A stretch of DNA of 64,000 bases from positions 28,687-92,686 of the forward strand of contig NZ_JACJKB010000012.1 of assembly GCF_016900375.1 (NCBI RefSeq). Direction: 5' to 3'. Of the stretch, positions 9,643-18,485 are shown piece after piece (position 1 is the stretch's first letter; each line of letters opens with the position of its first letter). A program made the position numbers and the translations under genes. Origin of the DNA: Collinsella tanakaei (GTDB taxonomy: Bacteria; Actinomycetota; Coriobacteriia; Coriobacteriales; Coriobacteriaceae). The notes under the pieces were generated by a model. It was not told the origin of the DNA. It did no database searches and worked only from the letters and a program-made list of their open reading frames with translations.

Positions 9643-10632
9643 CTAGACCAGGTGCTTCGCAAAGAACGCCTGGAGCTTGTCCCACGGGATGGCGTTCTTG
9701 CTGCCGCCGTCGTAGAGGTCGGTGTGCACGGCGCCCGGCACGAGCACGAGCTCCTTGTTATCGCCCTTGAGCTGAGCGAACGCATCCTTGCCCATGTAGC
9801 AGGAGTGCGCGGCGTCGCCATGGAGCACCATGACGGCGGTCTCGATCTCGTCCGCGTAGGCGAGGATCGGCTGGTTCAGGAAGCTTTGCGTGCCGATGAC
9901 GTTCCAGCCCTCGTTGGAGTTGAGCGAGCGAGGATGGTAGCCGCGCGGCGTCTTGTAGTAGTCGTGGTAATCGCGGACGTACCATGGCGCGTCCTCGGGC
10001 AGCGGGTCGACGACGCCGCCGGCGCGATCATAGATGCCCGCCGCGTAATCGTGCGTCCGCTGATCGGCGAGAGCGCGGCGCTGGGCCTGGCGGGCCTCCG
10101 CGCTATCGGCCTCGTCGAAATAGCCCTTCGCGCTGATGCGCGCCATGTCGTACATCGTGACCGCGGCCGTCGCCTTGATGCGCGGATCGAGCGCCGCGGC
10201 ATTGATCGACAGGCCGCCCCAGCCGCAGATGCCGATGATGCCCACGCGCTCGGGGTCGACATCGTCGCGGCAGGAGAGGTAGTCCACGGCTGCAAGGAAA
10301 TCCTCGGTGTTGATGTCGGGCGACGCCATGTAGCGCGGCTCCCCGCCCGACTCGCCGGTGAACGACGGGTCGAAGGCGATGGCGAGGAAACCTCGCTCGG
10401 CCATGGTCTGGGCGTATAGGCCGGCGCACTGCTCCTTCACGGCGCCGAAGGGCCCGCACACAGCGATAGCGGCGAGCTTCGCGTCTGCCGGCGCGTCCTT
10501 CGGCTTGTAGAGATCTGCCGCCAGCGTGATGCCGTAGCGGTTATGGAACGTCACCTTGTTGTGTTCAACGAGCTCCGACTTCGGAAATGTCTTGTCCCAT
10601 TCCTGCGTAAACGTGAGTTCTACGTTGTGCAT
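9643..10632 (-). CDS. Alpha/beta hydrolase (dienelactone hydrolase-like)
   Basis: A 329-aa cytoplasmic alpha/beta hydrolase. The nucleophile elbow reads GICGWGG, with Cys where esterases have Ser, as in dienelactone hydrolase. An Asp is near LHGDAAHSCY and a His near VPGAVHTDLYD. The family (YcjY-like) is common beside small redox genes and its substrate is unknown. The ATG at 10632 has an AAGGGG site and is preferred to longer in-frame starts. First gene of a two-gene operon with the cyclophilin-like lipoprotein. Confidence 0.87.
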   Translation of the reverse strand: MHNVELTFTQEWDKTFPKSELVEHNKVTFHNRYGITLAADLYKPKDAPADAKLAAIAVCGPFGAVKEQCAGLYAQTMAERGFLAIAFDPSFTGESGGEPRYMASPDINTEDFLAAVDYLSCRDDVDPERVGIIGICGWGGLSINAAALDPRIKATAAVTMYDMARISAKGYFDEADSAEARQAQRRALADQRTHDYAAGIYDRAGGVVDPLPEDAPWYVRDYHDYYKTPRGYHPRSLNSNEGWNVIGTQSFLNQPILAYADEIETAVMVLHGDAAHSCYMGKDAFAQLKGDNKELVLVPGAVHTDLYDGGSKNAIPWDKLQAFFAKHLV

Positions 10633-10759
10633 ATGCGCCCCTTTCTGACGGCCATATTTCCCACCTCTATTGTCAGAGCGCATCAATGCCATTTCAAATA
10701 CCTATGTTTAATGCCTTTTCATGCAAATATCGTATAGATACTGCCCAGGAAACATAAAC

Positions 10760-10790
10760 CGACAAGTTTGTACCTGGCCCCAACTTGTCG
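10760..10790. repeat. REP-A palindrome
   Basis: CGACAAG and CTTGTCG arms flank TTTGTACCTGGCCCCAA. It lies between the divergent hydrolase and secreted-protein genes. Confidence 0.8.
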
Positions 10791-10889
10791 CAAGGATATG
10801 CCCCTCCCGTTCGTGTTTATGGTGAAGGGCAGCCGGCAGCTCGAGCACAGAACAACGGCGCACGCATCGATCGGAAAGGACGGCAGAAC

Positions 10890-11318
10890 ATGCAGAAGCA
10901 TACGAAACTCACCGTTTTGGCAACATTGGGAGCCGTGGCGCTGGGAGCGACGCTCATCGGAGCCGTTCCCGCATTGGCCGCAGGCAATGGCAACGGTTAT
11001 GGGCGCGAGAGCCTACAGGCGGAGCTCAGCCAGACGACCGACATCGGGTCGCGCGGCTGTGCGAGCTTCGTTGACGTGAACGGCGACGGCATCTGCGACA
11101 ACTACGAATCCGGCGCAGGCAATGGCGCGGGGTACATCGATGCCGACGGCGACGGCATTTGCGACAACTACGGAACCGGCGCAGGGCGCGGCAACGGAGA
11201 CGGATACGTCGACGCCGACGGCGACGGGGTCTGCGACAACTACGGAACCGGTGCAGGCGGCGGGCATCACGGTCGCCACGGCGGCCGCCATCACGGTGGC
11301 GGGCGCGGTCACTGCTAG
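10890..11318 (+). CDS. Secreted protein with three calcium-loop repeats and His/Gly tail
   Basis: A 142-aa exported protein. A signal peptide ends near VPALAAG (residue 32). Three imperfect repeats of about 25 aa follow, each with an EF-hand or dockerin-like loop: DVNGDGICDNY, DADGDGICDNY, DADGDGVCDNY, linked by Gly-rich SGAGNG-type segments. Asp, Asn and Gly spacing fits calcium binding; each loop has one Cys. The tail HHGRHGGRHHGGGRGHC is rich in His and could bind transition metals. ATG 10890 has a GGAAAGGA site. The next two genes are an ECF sigma factor and RsgI-like anti-sigma factor, so this may be part of their regulon. The function is unknown. Confidence 0.8.
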   Translation: MQKHTKLTVLATLGAVALGATLIGAVPALAAGNGNGYGRESLQAELSQTTDIGSRGCASFVDVNGDGICDNYESGAGNGAGYIDADGDGICDNYGTGAGRGNGDGYVDADGDGVCDNYGTGAGGGHHGRHGGRHHGGGRGHC

Positions 11319-11530
11319 ATCGCACGCGTCCCATACTGCGGCAGGCGCCGCCAAGCGGGTGGAGTGATCGCCTCCGGGACGCGCAACGCGGTCACATAGT
11401 ACTATCAGGACAGTTTTGCCTTCTGCGGAAGCCTCAATCCGGTCGAATAGTACCGAATGCCCGGCCTGCGCAGCCCAAAGCTGCAGCCAGAAAGACGCAT
11501 CCTGCGAGCGCAACAGGAAAGGAGCGGCAC

Positions 11531-12019
11531 ATGCGCCCAGCCAGCGACATCGAGCAGGCAATCAGCGCATACGGCGACGCCGTCTGGCGCGCATGCCTGC
11601 TCTACCTCGCGGAAGCAGATGCAGAAGATGTCTTCCAGGACGTCTTTCTCAAATATGCCCTGCACGACGCTCCGTTCAATAGTTATGCGCACAAAAAGGC
11701 ATGGCTGCTGCGCGTCGCCATCAACGCCTGCAAGGATGTTCTCAAAAGCGCGCGCAGGCGAAACGAATCGGTCGAGGAACTCGCCGATGCGGGGCGCGAG
11801 GGAGAGCTCGGCGCCGGGAGCGACCAGGCGACACTCGGTCTGCACGCGATTCTCGACGCCATGGATGCATTGGGCGACCCGCCGAAAACGCAACTGTACC
11901 TGGCTCTTTACGAGGGCTACACCGCACGTGAAATCTCTCAGATGACCGGCATGCCGGAGGGCACCGTGTACTCGTGGATCTCGCGCGGCAAGAAGCAGCT
12001 GAGGGAGGCCCTGCAATGA
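11531..12019 (+). CDS. RNA polymerase ECF-type sigma factor
   Basis: A 162-aa alternative sigma factor. Region 2 (about 15-75) includes EADAEDVFQDVFLKYAL, and region 4 (about 105-160) includes the helix-turn-helix GYTAREISQMTGMPEGTVYSWISR. The ATG at 11531 is preceded by AGGAAAGGAG. It overlaps the next gene by an ATGA, so sigma factor and anti-sigma factor are co-translated. The upstream 212 bases hold a GCGTCCC/GGGACGC hairpin (11326-11382) and two ATAGTAC motifs near 11397 and 11447, which could be promoter elements. Confidence 0.93.
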   Translation: MRPASDIEQAISAYGDAVWRACLLYLAEADAEDVFQDVFLKYALHDAPFNSYAHKKAWLLRVAINACKDVLKSARRRNESVEELADAGREGELGAGSDQATLGLHAILDAMDALGDPPKTQLYLALYEGYTAREISQMTGMPEGTVYSWISRGKKQLREALQ

Positions 12020-12924
12020 CCGACAAGCTTGAGCAGCGGATGCATGAGGCCTTCGACCAGGAGCATATGCCCGCCGGCCTCGCCGAGCGCACGCTCGCGC
12101 GGATTGAGGAGGAGCGGCAGGCGGGGGCAGCGAATGGACCGGCGGACAGCCTCCCCCACGCCGAGGAGCCATCGCTTTCCGTCGTCGACGGCAAGACCTC
12201 TCGCCGCACCGCGCGCAGGCATCGCCGCACGCCGCTCGTCGCAGCCCTTGCCGCCTGCCTCGTTCTTGTGGCGCTCGGCGTCGGCGGCGTTGCGTGGGCA
12301 TGGCAGCCCTACGCCTACGTGGCCATCGACGTGAACCCCTCCATAGAGCTGGGCATCAACCGCTTCGACCGCGTGGCGAGCACGCGTTCCTACAACGACG
12401 ACGGCGCCGAGCTGCTCGAGAAGGCGGACGTCGACGGCATGGTCTACGAGGATGCCATGGACGCGCTGGAGGAGCATCTGCAGGACTATCTCGCCACGGG
12501 CGCCGTCGTGCAGATGACCGTGATCTGCGACGACGAGGCGGAAGCAGCGACGCTGGAGACCGTGGGCACGCGCTGCCTCGACGCCTCGGGAGCCGGCCAG
12601 GTGCACTGCTCGCATGCAAGCGAGGAGGAGCATCACGCGGCCTCGAGCGCCGGCGTCGGCATCGGCAAGTACCGCGTGTGGCAGCAACTCGCCGACGCGG
12701 GCGTCGACATCACGGTGGATGAAGCGGCAAACATGACCATGCGCGAGCTACTCGATATGGCGGGCGAAAATGACGTCAGCGTCTCTGGCCACGAGCAACG
12801 TGAGGCCGGGCATCACGGAGAGGGTGCGGTATCGACAAGCAGCGGCACCGCGACGCAGGAAGGCGCGGAGTCAGGTCACCGCCGCGCCCAGAACGGACAG
12901 CACGGCGGCCGCCACCACGAGTAG
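12016..12924 (+). CDS. RsgI-like transmembrane anti-sigma factor
   Basis: A 302-aa single-pass membrane protein. Residues 1-75 are a cytoplasmic sigma-binding region; one membrane segment follows at about 76-98 (LVAALAACLVLVALGVGGVA). The extracellular side begins with the RsgI core AYVAIDVNPSIELGINRF and a variable sensor region with charged and His-rich ends (EEEHHAASS; GQHGGRHHE). Related RsgI proteins release a SigI-type factor on sensing an external signal. Overlap with the sigma gene supports a cognate pair. The His-rich C-terminus resembles the tail of the secreted protein at 10890-11318, hinting at a shared metal or ligand (inference). Confidence 0.85.
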   Translation: MTDKLEQRMHEAFDQEHMPAGLAERTLARIEEERQAGAANGPADSLPHAEEPSLSVVDGKTSRRTARRHRRTPLVAALAACLVLVALGVGGVAWAWQPYAYVAIDVNPSIELGINRFDRVASTRSYNDDGAELLEKADVDGMVYEDAMDALEEHLQDYLATGAVVQMTVICDDEAEAATLETVGTRCLDASGAGQVHCSHASEEEHHAASSAGVGIGKYRVWQQLADAGVDITVDEAANMTMRELLDMAGENDVSVSGHEQREAGHHGEGAVSTSSGTATQEGAESGHRRAQNGQHGGRHHE

Positions 12925-13010
12925 CAGTCGCCGCGCCGCCTGCGCCCGCGTCTGTCCTTTTTCAGGACGGAGATGTTTTGGGACATTAAGCGGGAGCCGA
13001 GTCCGCACAC

Positions 13011-13844
13011 TTACGCCTCGGTGATGTCGATGCCGAAGAACTCGTTCGAGAGCTCGGGAAGCGTGCCGTTCTCGCGCAGGGTGACGATGGCGTCGTTCAT
13101 GGCCGTGAGCAGGCTCGCCGTAGCGGCCTCTTTGCGCAGCGGGAAAGCGACGTGCGTGGGCTCGTCGTTCTCGGCCGCAATCTTGAGATTCGCCTCTGGA
13201 TGTTGGTTCATGTAGTCGTAGAACACGACCTCGTCGTTGAGCGTCGCGTCGATACGACCGCTCTCGAGCAACTGGATGGTCTGGTTAAAATCGTCCACGC
13301 CCGTGTTTGTGGCGCCATGGCTTTCAGCCAAGATGGCATAGCTGGAGCCCAGCGTGTTCGCCGTGGTCTTGCCCGCAAGGTCGTCCATTCTGGCAATGTC
13401 GGAATCGGCGGTTGTGATCACCACGATACGGTTGTACGCATACGGCTCGGTGAAGTCGTACTTCTCCTCGCGCTCCTCAGTGACCGACACGCCGTTGGCC
13501 ATGGTGTCGTAGCGGCCCGAGTCGATGCCCGCGAGCAGGCCGTCCCACTCGCCCTCAGCGAACTCCGCCTCGACGCCGAGCTCTGCCGCGATGGCGCGGG
13601 CGACCTCGATGTCGTAGCCGGTGAGGTCGCCGGCCTCGTTATGGAAGGTCCACGGGCTCCACGTGCCCTCGGTGGCGAACACCATGCTGCCGCGGTCCTG
13701 GATCTGGGCGAGCAGGTCATCGCCCGCTTCCGACGCACTGCCCGCCGTCGCGTCGCCTGCGCCGCCGCAGCCCGTCAGCCCCAGCGCGGCCGCACCCGCA
13801 ACCGCCGTCAGGAATCCGCGACGGGAAATCTGCTTGTTCATCAT
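13011..13844 (-). CDS. Amino acid ABC transporter substrate-binding lipoprotein
   Basis: A 277-aa exported binding protein of the polar amino acid family (SBP_bac_3). The signal has both a twin-arginine motif (SRRGFLTA) and a lipobox (LTGC), so it is probably Tat-exported and lipid-anchored. The mature part has the usual two-lobe landmarks: GTWSPWTFHNEAGDLTGYDIEVA and a GRYDTMANGVSVTEER loop. Two adjacent ATGs at 13844 and 13841; the first is better spaced from AAAGGA. Works with the permease and ATPase at 14107-15534, but a 138-bp inverted-repeat element separates them. Cystine or a related amino acid is a plausible ligand. Confidence 0.92.
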   Translation of the reverse strand: MMNKQISRRGFLTAVAGAAALGLTGCGGAGDATAGSASEAGDDLLAQIQDRGSMVFATEGTWSPWTFHNEAGDLTGYDIEVARAIAAELGVEAEFAEGEWDGLLAGIDSGRYDTMANGVSVTEEREEKYDFTEPYAYNRIVVITTADSDIARMDDLAGKTTANTLGSSYAILAESHGATNTGVDDFNQTIQLLESGRIDATLNDEVVFYDYMNQHPEANLKIAAENDEPTHVAFPLRKEAATASLLTAMNDAIVTLRENGTLPELSNEFFGIDITEA

Positions 13845-13914
13845 AGTTTCAGTCCTTTCTGGAATGGTTGTCCCTGTGCTGGAGGTCACCGTGCGCGCCA
13901 AGCCCGGCGGATCT

Positions 13915-14052
13915 GCAAAAAGTCGGGGCTTTGGACGGTTTTTTGCGCCCTGGGCGACATTCACGCCTTTTCTACCTGCATGTTTACCAAGGTAGAACGC
14001 CTGCTTGTCTGGACCCGGCGCTAAAAACCCGTCCAAAGCCCCGACTTTTTGG
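13915..14052. repeat. 138-bp inverted-repeat element between ABC genes
   Basis: Arms of about 29 bp (13915-13943 and 14022-14052, one extra base) carry AAGTCGGGGCTTTGGACGG. The interior has further nested symmetry, such as TCTACC...GGTAGA. It lies inside the ABC transporter cluster between the ATPase gene and the binding-protein gene. It shares a GG(C/G)TTTGG motif with 1872-1947 and 6103-6160. It may be a non-autonomous element and may also act as terminator for the ATPase transcript. Confidence 0.75.
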
Positions 14053-14106
14053 CAAGCGGCGGGCGCAGCCGCCCGTACTCGGCCCGTTGCGCCCGCGGGC
14101 TCGCCC

Positions 14107-14856
14107 TCACCGATCGGCGATGGTGTTCAGGAAGGTGCGAACGCGATCGTTAGCGGGATGGTCGAAGAACTCGTGTGCCGGAGCCGAAGCCACCACGGCG
14201 CCGTCTTCCATAAAGACCACGCGATCGGCGACGTTTTTCGCGAAAGACATCTCGTGCGTGACCACGAGCATGGTCATGCCGTCTTCTGCCAGCTGGCGCA
14301 TGGAACCCAGCACCTCGACGGTCAGCTCGGGATCGAGTGCGCTTGTGGGCTCGTCGAAGTAGATGATCTCCGGATCGGTCGCCATAGCGCGGGCGATCGC
14401 CACGCGCTGCTGCTGACCACCGGAAAGCTGCGCCGGGTAAGCGTCGGCGCGATCCGCCATGCCGACGCGCGCCAGGCAGCGGCGGGCGATATCCTCAGCC
14501 TGCGCTTTCGGCATCTTGCGCGCCACGACCAACCCTTCCGTCACATTGCCCAGCACCGTCCGGTTGCGAAACAGGTTGTAGTTCTGGAACACGAAAGCGG
14601 TCCTGCGACGAACCGCCGCCATCTCGCGCTTGGTCGCCCGTGCAAGGTCGTAGCGCTCGCCGCCAAGCTCAAGCACGCCCGCATCCGCGCGCTCAAGGAA
14701 GTTCGCGCAGCGCAGCAGCGTCGTCTTGCCGGAGCCCGACGGGCCCAAAATGGCCACGACCTCGCCGCGGCGCACGGTCAGGTCGATGCCGTGCAGCACC
14801 TCGGCGCCGCCGAACGTCTTGCGCACGCCCTCAAGGCGCAGCATCTCATCTGCCAT
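14107..14856 (-). CDS. Amino acid ABC transporter ATP-binding protein
   Basis: A 249-aa ATPase of the polar amino acid uptake family. Walker A GPSGSGKTT, signature LSGGQQQR, Walker B IIYFDEPTSAL, and switch His in VTHEMSF are all intact. It pairs with the permease encoded just upstream (3-base gap). The ATG at 14856 gives the standard length. Confidence 0.95.
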   Translation of the reverse strand: MADEMLRLEGVRKTFGGAEVLHGIDLTVRRGEVVAILGPSGSGKTTLLRCANFLERADAGVLELGGERYDLARATKREMAAVRRRTAFVFQNYNLFRNRTVLGNVTEGLVVARKMPKAQAEDIARRCLARVGMADRADAYPAQLSGGQQQRVAIARAMATDPEIIYFDEPTSALDPELTVEVLGSMRQLAEDGMTMLVVTHEMSFAKNVADRVVFMEDGAVVASAPAHEFFDHPANDRVRTFLNTIADR

Positions 14857-14859
14857 CGG

Positions 14860-15534
14860 CTATCCCCTCTCCATGCCAAACGACGCGAGCCGCTTCTCGC
14901 CGATACCCTGCAGCCAGGTGAGTACCGTGGAAAACAGCAGATAGATAGCTGCAACCTCCAGGTACAGCGGCAGCGCCTCGTACGTGCGCGACACGATCTG
15001 CTGCGTTGCCATGAGCATCTCGAGCACGGTGATGTTCGCGGCGAGCGAGGTGTCCTTCACGAGCGCGATGAGCTCGTTGGAAAGCGGCGGGAAGGCGGCA
15101 CGCAACGCCTGCGGCAGCAAAATGCGGCGCATGATCTGCATGTAGCTCATACCCACGCAATAGCCCGCCTCGAGCTGTCCCGCCGGTACCGACTCGAGCG
15201 CACCGCGGATGGTCTCGGCCGAATAGGCGCCCGTGTTGATGGAGAACACGATGATGGCGGTCGGGAACGGGTCGAGCACGATGCCGAAATCGGGCAGACC
15301 ATAGAACACCACGTAGAGCTGGACCAGCAGCGGCGTACCGCGGACGATCCAGATGTAGAAGCGCGCAATCTGCGTGAGCACGGGAACCTTCGCGTACTGA
15401 ACGAGCGCCACCGCGATAGCGATCACGAGCGCGATGGCGAACGAGATGAGCGCCAGCGGTATCGTTGCGGTCAGACCCGGAATCAGGATCTTCGAAAACG
15501 AGTCGAGCAGAATCTCCGCGACGCGGTCACTCAT
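14860..15534 (-). CDS. Amino acid ABC transporter permease
   Basis: A 224-aa inner-membrane permease of the HisMQ type. About five hydrophobic segments and the EAA-type loop (EAGYCVGMSYMQIMRRILLP) are visible, with WIVRGTPLLVQLYVVFYGLP typical of polar amino acid permeases. I chose the ATG at 15534 because GGGGG is spaced 6 bases before it; ATG 15540 is too close. The gene overlaps the upstream Cys-rich ORF by 8 bases, which implies translational coupling. Confidence 0.93.
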   Translation of the reverse strand: MSDRVAEILLDSFSKILIPGLTATIPLALISFAIALVIAIAVALVQYAKVPVLTQIARFYIWIVRGTPLLVQLYVVFYGLPDFGIVLDPFPTAIIVFSINTGAYSAETIRGALESVPAGQLEAGYCVGMSYMQIMRRILLPQALRAAFPPLSNELIALVKDTSLAANITVLEMLMATQQIVSRTYEALPLYLEVAAIYLLFSTVLTWLQGIGEKRLASFGMERG

Positions 15535-15796
15535 GGGCATCCCCCTTCCCATCGCAGGCGGATGCCTCGCGCGAAACGCATTCGCAGCTCACGCGATGGA
15601 GCATGTGGTCGATGGCGTCGATGCCGCGCTGGCTGGCATGCATCTCGTCAAGCAGGCGCTGGCGCTCGCCGAGCAGCACGCGCTTGGTCTCGCGAACGCG
15701 GCCCTCCTCGCACGAGCAGCGCGCCTTCGCGGCACGCGCCTCGTCACAGGCGCAATCGCAAAGACAGCGTTCGAGGTCTTCGCTCAAATCACCCAT
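15527..15796 (-). CDS. 89-aa cysteine-rich protein, first gene of the ABC operon
   Basis: A small soluble protein with nine Cys arranged as CLCDCAC near the N-terminus, CSC in the middle, and CEC plus a final Cys at the end, around a helical, heptad-like centre (VRETKRVLLGERQRLLDEMH). No signal peptide or membrane segment. A strong AAAGGAG site precedes the ATG at 15796. It overlaps the permease gene, so it is co-translated with a transporter. I do not recognise the family. Thiol or metal chemistry linked to cystine or cysteine uptake is a reasonable guess, but only a guess. Confidence 0.75.
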   Translation of the reverse strand: MGDLSEDLERCLCDCACDEARAAKARCSCEEGRVRETKRVLLGERQRLLDEMHASQRGIDAIDHMLHRVSCECVSREASACDGKGDAHE

Positions 15797-15881
15797 AGCA
15801 ATCTCCTTTCGAAGCCTATGGTAGATCGTCGCGATACCCATGTAAAAGACCTATATCCTATAGCTAGATATACCTTGCAAG

Positions 15882-15916
15882 CATGAAAGAAAGGGGACAG
15901 GCCCCAAACTTTCATG
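15882..15916. repeat. REP-B palindrome
   Basis: Arms CATGAAAG and CTTTCATG flank AAAGGGGACAGGCCCCAAA. The core GGGGACAGG is the mirror of the CCTGTCCCC in the neighbouring copy. Confidence 0.8.
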
Positions 15917-15922
15917 CAGAAA

Positions 15923-15956
15923 GAGCCCCTCCAGTCTTTCGCGATCGGAGGGGCTC
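15923..15956 (-). terminator. Hairpin terminator of the LPXTG protein gene
   Basis: The stem GAGCCCCTCC / GGAGGGGCTC is followed on the minus strand by TTTCTG. It lies about 40 bases past the stop codon of the surface protein gene, between two REP-B palindromes. Confidence 0.65.
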
Positions 15957-15967
15957 CCGGCATGTGG

Positions 15968-16002
15968 CGTGAAAGCTTGGGACCTGTCCCCTAACTTTCA
16001 TG
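15968..16002. repeat. REP-B palindrome overlapping a stop codon
   Basis: CGTGAAAG and CTTTCATG arms flank a GGGACCTGTCCCC core. The TGA stop of the surface protein gene lies inside its right arm, so the element abuts and includes the end of the gene. Confidence 0.8.
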
Positions 16003-18406
16003 AGCGGCGCTTCTTGAGGGCAAGCACCACGCCGGCGATAACCGCGATGACCCCGGCTCCTCCCACTGCGGCGATTACGATCAGCGAGCTATCGCCCGTT
16101 TGGGGAAGCTGCTCGTGCGCGGGCATGCCATCGGCGCTGACAATGGGGGCGATGACCTCGAAGTATCCTCCGGTGGGAATCGTCAGGTATACCTCGCCGC
16201 CGCCAGCGACGGTCTCGTACGTGTAGGTGCGACCATCGTCACCGTACAGGACGACCTCGACCGTCTGGCCATCATAGTCGTGCGTGCGGATGCCGATGCG
16301 CGCGCGCATGCCGTCGAAGGTCATGCCCATGACCGTGTCGTCAAGCGGCGTCACGAGCGCGATGGCGACACCGAGGACCGCGCGGTCGCCTTTGCCCAGG
16401 CTCGTAACGGGATTCTCGCGTGCGCCGGTAAGCACCAGGCATTCCACGGTAACGCCCGAGGGGACGCCCTCCACCGTGACGCCGGCGCTCGTGTTCTGGT
16501 AATCCCAGGCCGCTCCGGTACCGAACACCGCGATGCGACGCGTTGCGGTCACGCTTTCCGCCACGCCCGGGAACGCGCGCGTGGTGGCCGTGATGGTCAC
16601 GACGCCGTCGGAAACTGCGGTCACCGTGCCATTAGCGTCGACGCGTGCGACCTTGGAATTCGACGAGCTCCACGTCACCGCAACTGCGGAGGCGGCAGGA
16701 TCGAACACGGGCTTTAGATTCAGCGGGTTGCCCGGAGACGCGTAGGCAACGTCATCGCCAAAGGGATCATCGGGAAGCGCGATCGTGAAATGCTCGATCT
16801 TGGGCTTGGTAGCGATGGCCTGGGAGAACGTCTCTGTCGCCTTGGCGAGGGAGTCCGTCGCGGCATCGACGTCGTTTTGCGTGAGCGATGTCAGCTCTGC
16901 GGTTGCGACGGTTTTGGCCGCAGCGCGCGCGGCGTTGAACGCGTCGCCCTGTTCCGTTGTTGCCCACCGGGCGCCGGGAGCGACGTCGAAGATGTCCTCG
17001 GCGATGGTCACGCCGTTGTCCGCATCAGCAGCTGCGGCGCGTGCTTTCTCAAGGTCAGCGCGGGAAACCTGGGCGACTTTCACGGTGTCCTCGAACGCAG
17101 TGCGGGCTATGGCAAGCGCATCCGCCGTGGTGTCGACGGCGTTCTGGCTGGCATCCTTTGCGTCGAGCATTGTCTTCGCCTCGGCGAGGGCTGCCTTGAG
17201 CGCATCGTGATGTTCGGGGGCTGTCCAGGCGGAGCCGTGCTTTACATCACGGCCGTCCTTCGAGGCGGCGGTTTCTGCGAGGGCCTTGTCCGCCGCCGCA
17301 GCGTCACTCAGGGCCGTGCGGTCGACATGCACCATCTTGATGGCAGCGGCGAGCTTCTCATGCAGGTCTTTGACCTCGCTGCGTGCGGCAGAAATGCCGT
17401 CGAGCGTGAGGTCTTCGGCCTCGAGCCTTGCCGCGAGCGCATCCAGCTCGGACGCGAGCGTCGCAGCGTCGTCCGCCGGTAGATAGACCGTCGCATCAGG
17501 CGCGTCTGCCAGCTCATCCTCGTCGAGAACGATCGTCTCGTCCAGTTGCGCGCGCAGCTCTTCCAGCTCAGCCATTGCCGCGGCGAGCTCCTCCTCGAGC
17601 TTGGCGTCGAGATCCGCACCGGGCTCCTCTTCAGGCTGCTCCTCTTCGAACTGCTCCTCGGGATTCTCTTCGGGGGTCTTCCCCGGCTCGGCTTCGTCAC
17701 CCTCGCGGGGCTCCGGACCAGGCTCTTCCTCAAGCTCCTGTTCCGCCGGCTCCGCGGGTTCGGAGGCAACCGCACCGATGACCTCGTAGCGCCCGTTAGC
17801 CGTTCCCGTCGGCACGCCGCTCAGCGTGAGGCGCGCGCCGTCCCAGCGCACTTCCACCAGAGCACCCGCCGGGGATCCGTCCGCGCCGGCGACTACGGTG
17901 GCGCTCAGCGTCACCGGCTCATCGCCTTCCGCATAGAACACGATGGCCACGGTGTCGCCAACGGCGGCATCGCCCGCGGGGAACAACAGGTTGGCACTGA
18001 CGGGATCGGTCGAATCGTCGCCTTCCGCAGCCGGATAGGCGAGCTGGCCCACAAAAGTCACGGCCTGGCCTTCCACGAGCTCCGTCGTCCGGGCCTCCTC
18101 AACCGGCAGCACACTTGCCTGGGGTACGAGGTCGCCCAACGGCCCGACGATCCAACCGGACCCGTCGACATCCACAGCGCTCACGGCATCGGTCGTATCG
18201 TCGGCGGGCGCGGCCTCATCTTCCGCATCCGGCGGCAGGGTTTCTTCGGTAGCAGCCGCCTCCTCATCCGCCGCAGCGGACTCAAGCTCGACGACCGCCG
18301 CTTCGGGCGCGTCGTCGGCATATGCAAGGGAGGGAATCGGACTCACCGCAATCAGCGCAATAGTCAGCAGCATGGCGGGGAAGTTCGCAACGGGCATCCT
18401 CTTCAT
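15998..18406 (-). CDS. LPXTG-anchored surface protein with FIVAR-like and Big_2 domains
   Basis: An 802-aa cell-wall protein. A signal peptide (about 1-30) is followed by an acidic, low-complexity region, a beta-rich region (about 80-210), a Glu/Pro repeat stretch (about 215-265), then two to three FIVAR-type helical repeats (DKALAETAASKDGRDV...; each with Asp, Trp, Ala-rich helices) over about 330-520. A Big_2-like domain with VTWSSSNSKVARVDANGTVT lies at about 580-640. The C-terminus has LPQTG, a membrane helix and KKRRS, the classical sortase signal. Probably an adhesin or matrix component. ATG 18406; the host-side ligand is unknown. Confidence 0.9.
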   Translation of the reverse strand: MKRMPVANFPAMLLTIALIAVSPIPSLAYADDAPEAAVVELESAAADEEAAATEETLPPDAEDEAAPADDTTDAVSAVDVDGSGWIVGPLGDLVPQASVLPVEEARTTELVEGQAVTFVGQLAYPAAEGDDSTDPVSANLLFPAGDAAVGDTVAIVFYAEGDEPVTLSATVVAGADGSPAGALVEVRWDGARLTLSGVPTGTANGRYEVIGAVASEPAEPAEQELEEEPGPEPREGDEAEPGKTPEENPEEQFEEEQPEEEPGADLDAKLEEELAAAMAELEELRAQLDETIVLDEDELADAPDATVYLPADDAATLASELDALAARLEAEDLTLDGISAARSEVKDLHEKLAAAIKMVHVDRTALSDAAAADKALAETAASKDGRDVKHGSAWTAPEHHDALKAALAEAKTMLDAKDASQNAVDTTADALAIARTAFEDTVKVAQVSRADLEKARAAAADADNGVTIAEDIFDVAPGARWATTEQGDAFNAARAAAKTVATAELTSLTQNDVDAATDSLAKATETFSQAIATKPKIEHFTIALPDDPFGDDVAYASPGNPLNLKPVFDPAASAVAVTWSSSNSKVARVDANGTVTAVSDGVVTITATTRAFPGVAESVTATRRIAVFGTGAAWDYQNTSAGVTVEGVPSGVTVECLVLTGARENPVTSLGKGDRAVLGVAIALVTPLDDTVMGMTFDGMRARIGIRTHDYDGQTVEVVLYGDDGRTYTYETVAGGGEVYLTIPTGGYFEVIAPIVSADGMPAHEQLPQTGDSSLIVIAAVGGAGVIAVIAGVVLALKKRRS

Positions 18407-18485
18407 GGCTCAACCCTCCTCCCGTGCGTTTGTGGCGTCGATTCATCGGTCGGCAGGCTATTGCTCTTATTGCCGCGCCGTTGCG

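Noticed and set aside
13152..14024. Plus-strand ORF of 290 codons through the inverted repeat
   Set aside because: Antisense to the substrate-binding protein gene, which has a Tat/lipobox leader and solute-binding motifs.
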